Shown here: piece by piece, positions 63,421-64,000 of the stretch
Layout of the letters: each line of letters starts with the position of its first letter
Numbering within the stretch: position 1 is the stretch's first letter
Source: Yponomeuta sedellus
Taxonomy: Eukaryota; Arthropoda; Insecta; Lepidoptera; Yponomeutidae
Assembly (NCBI GenBank): GCA_934045075.1
Contig: OW203744.1
Location: 1,736,001 to 1,800,000, forward strand
Direction of reading: 5' to 3'
Length of the DNA: 64,000 bases
Notes under the pieces: model-generated
Database searches by the model: none
The model's input: the letters and a program-made list of their open reading frames with translations, nothing else
What the model was told of the DNA's origin: nothing
Position numbers and translations under genes: made by a program

Positions 63421-63879
63421 AAATATTATACATGTTTATATACGTGTACAAAAATTATCGTACATGTTTTACCTCAGAGGTGAGTAATACGTGTTTTTCT
63501 GACTTTTTAAGTTCCCAAACACGTAAGTGTTTGAAAAAAGTACAATCTCTACACTTTTACGTTGTCTGAAAGGGATGAAATAAAATATTATTAAAATTTA
63601 TTGGAAAAAAGAAATAAAATATAAAAAACTGGCCAAGTGCATGTCTGGCCGCAGCGAAGGGTTCCATAGGCAAAAGCGGTCTTATTCGCTTTACAGAACT
63701 CAACATCTTGATCAATATCATCTTCAAATGATGTACAAAGTTTTCCTTTTATAAGTTGGTCGCCTATTGCTTATTAACTTGAAAAGCCTACTTAGCCGTG
63801 ATAATTTTTCTAACAAAATTCATGGTAGTAGCGTATATAGTATTTTCTAAGGTTAACACGAGTACTAGACATAATTAAA

Positions 63880-64000
63880 ACTGTTTTAATACGGATTTCA
63901 CTCGTTTATTATATTTTTTTTATCATCCGAGACCATGGCACCTGTAAAAGTGCCGAAACGTCGGAAAATTGTAAAAAAATATAATAAACGAGTGAAATCC
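63880..64000. repeat. Inverted-repeat element cut by the window end
   Basis: GGATTTCACTCGTTTATTAT at 63893 and its complement at the last bases flank GTGCCGAAACGTCGGAAAA. Same family as 4370-4567. Confidence 0.65.

Larger units (their letters stand above)
36202..64000. other. Gene-poor, repeat-dense region upstream of the visible exons
   Basis: About 27.8 kb. Every longer open frame I examined belongs to a transposable element or a microsatellite. Stretches 39160-41760, 46350-47230, 49800-50850, 55270-56390 and 57570-59780 show nothing I can name. This may be a long first intron or the intergenic flank. Confidence 0.6.

Overview
The window looks like nuclear DNA from an insect, most probably a moth or butterfly. 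It is AT-rich, has spliceosomal introns with clear GT-AG borders, and is crowded with short dispersed repeats of kinds common in Lepidoptera: tRNA-derived SINEs, a 5S-rRNA-derived SINE, TTAA-flanked piggyBac-like elements and decayed non-LTR retrotransposons. The order-level call comes from repeat character and recall, not from a search.

One real gene is supported. It lies on the minus strand, and I could assemble 27 consecutive coding exons from 36201 down to 2122. All reading phases agree across every junction: 4,924 coding bases, about 1,641 codons. It encodes a secreted or extracellular mosaic protein: eight complement control protein (CCP/sushi) domains, a long charged linker with several multibasic clusters, five more CCPs, one immunoglobulin domain split over two exons, then at least four more CCPs. 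Both ends are open. The first exon found starts in phase 1, so a signal-peptide exon must lie further right; the last exon ends in phase 2 inside the 17th CCP, so the gene continues past the left edge. The architecture resembles the insect synaptic-cleft proteins Hikaru genki and Hasp and the nematode LEV-9, but orthology is not shown here.

Layout: 1-2121 intron; 2122-36201 the exons, with introns holding repeats; 36202-64000 about 28 kb without a recognisable host exon, made of nested transposable elements, decayed retrotransposon reading frames and two long (TATG)n microsatellites.

The most striking structure is a 140-bp tandem array (about 4140-7680) built from the end of a CCP exon and its 5' splice donor. 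It runs straight into the parent exon (7678-7848), so the intron holds about 24 decoy half-exons, each with a copied donor and an in-frame stop. Smaller duplications of an exon end plus its donor occur after three other exons of the same gene (25.5 kb, 34.4 kb, 8.6 kb), suggesting a repeated local process. Other notable structures are SINE copies arranged as head-to-head hairpins, a palindromic element present three times with 10-12 bp target duplications, and two piggyBac-like elements with internal short palindromes.
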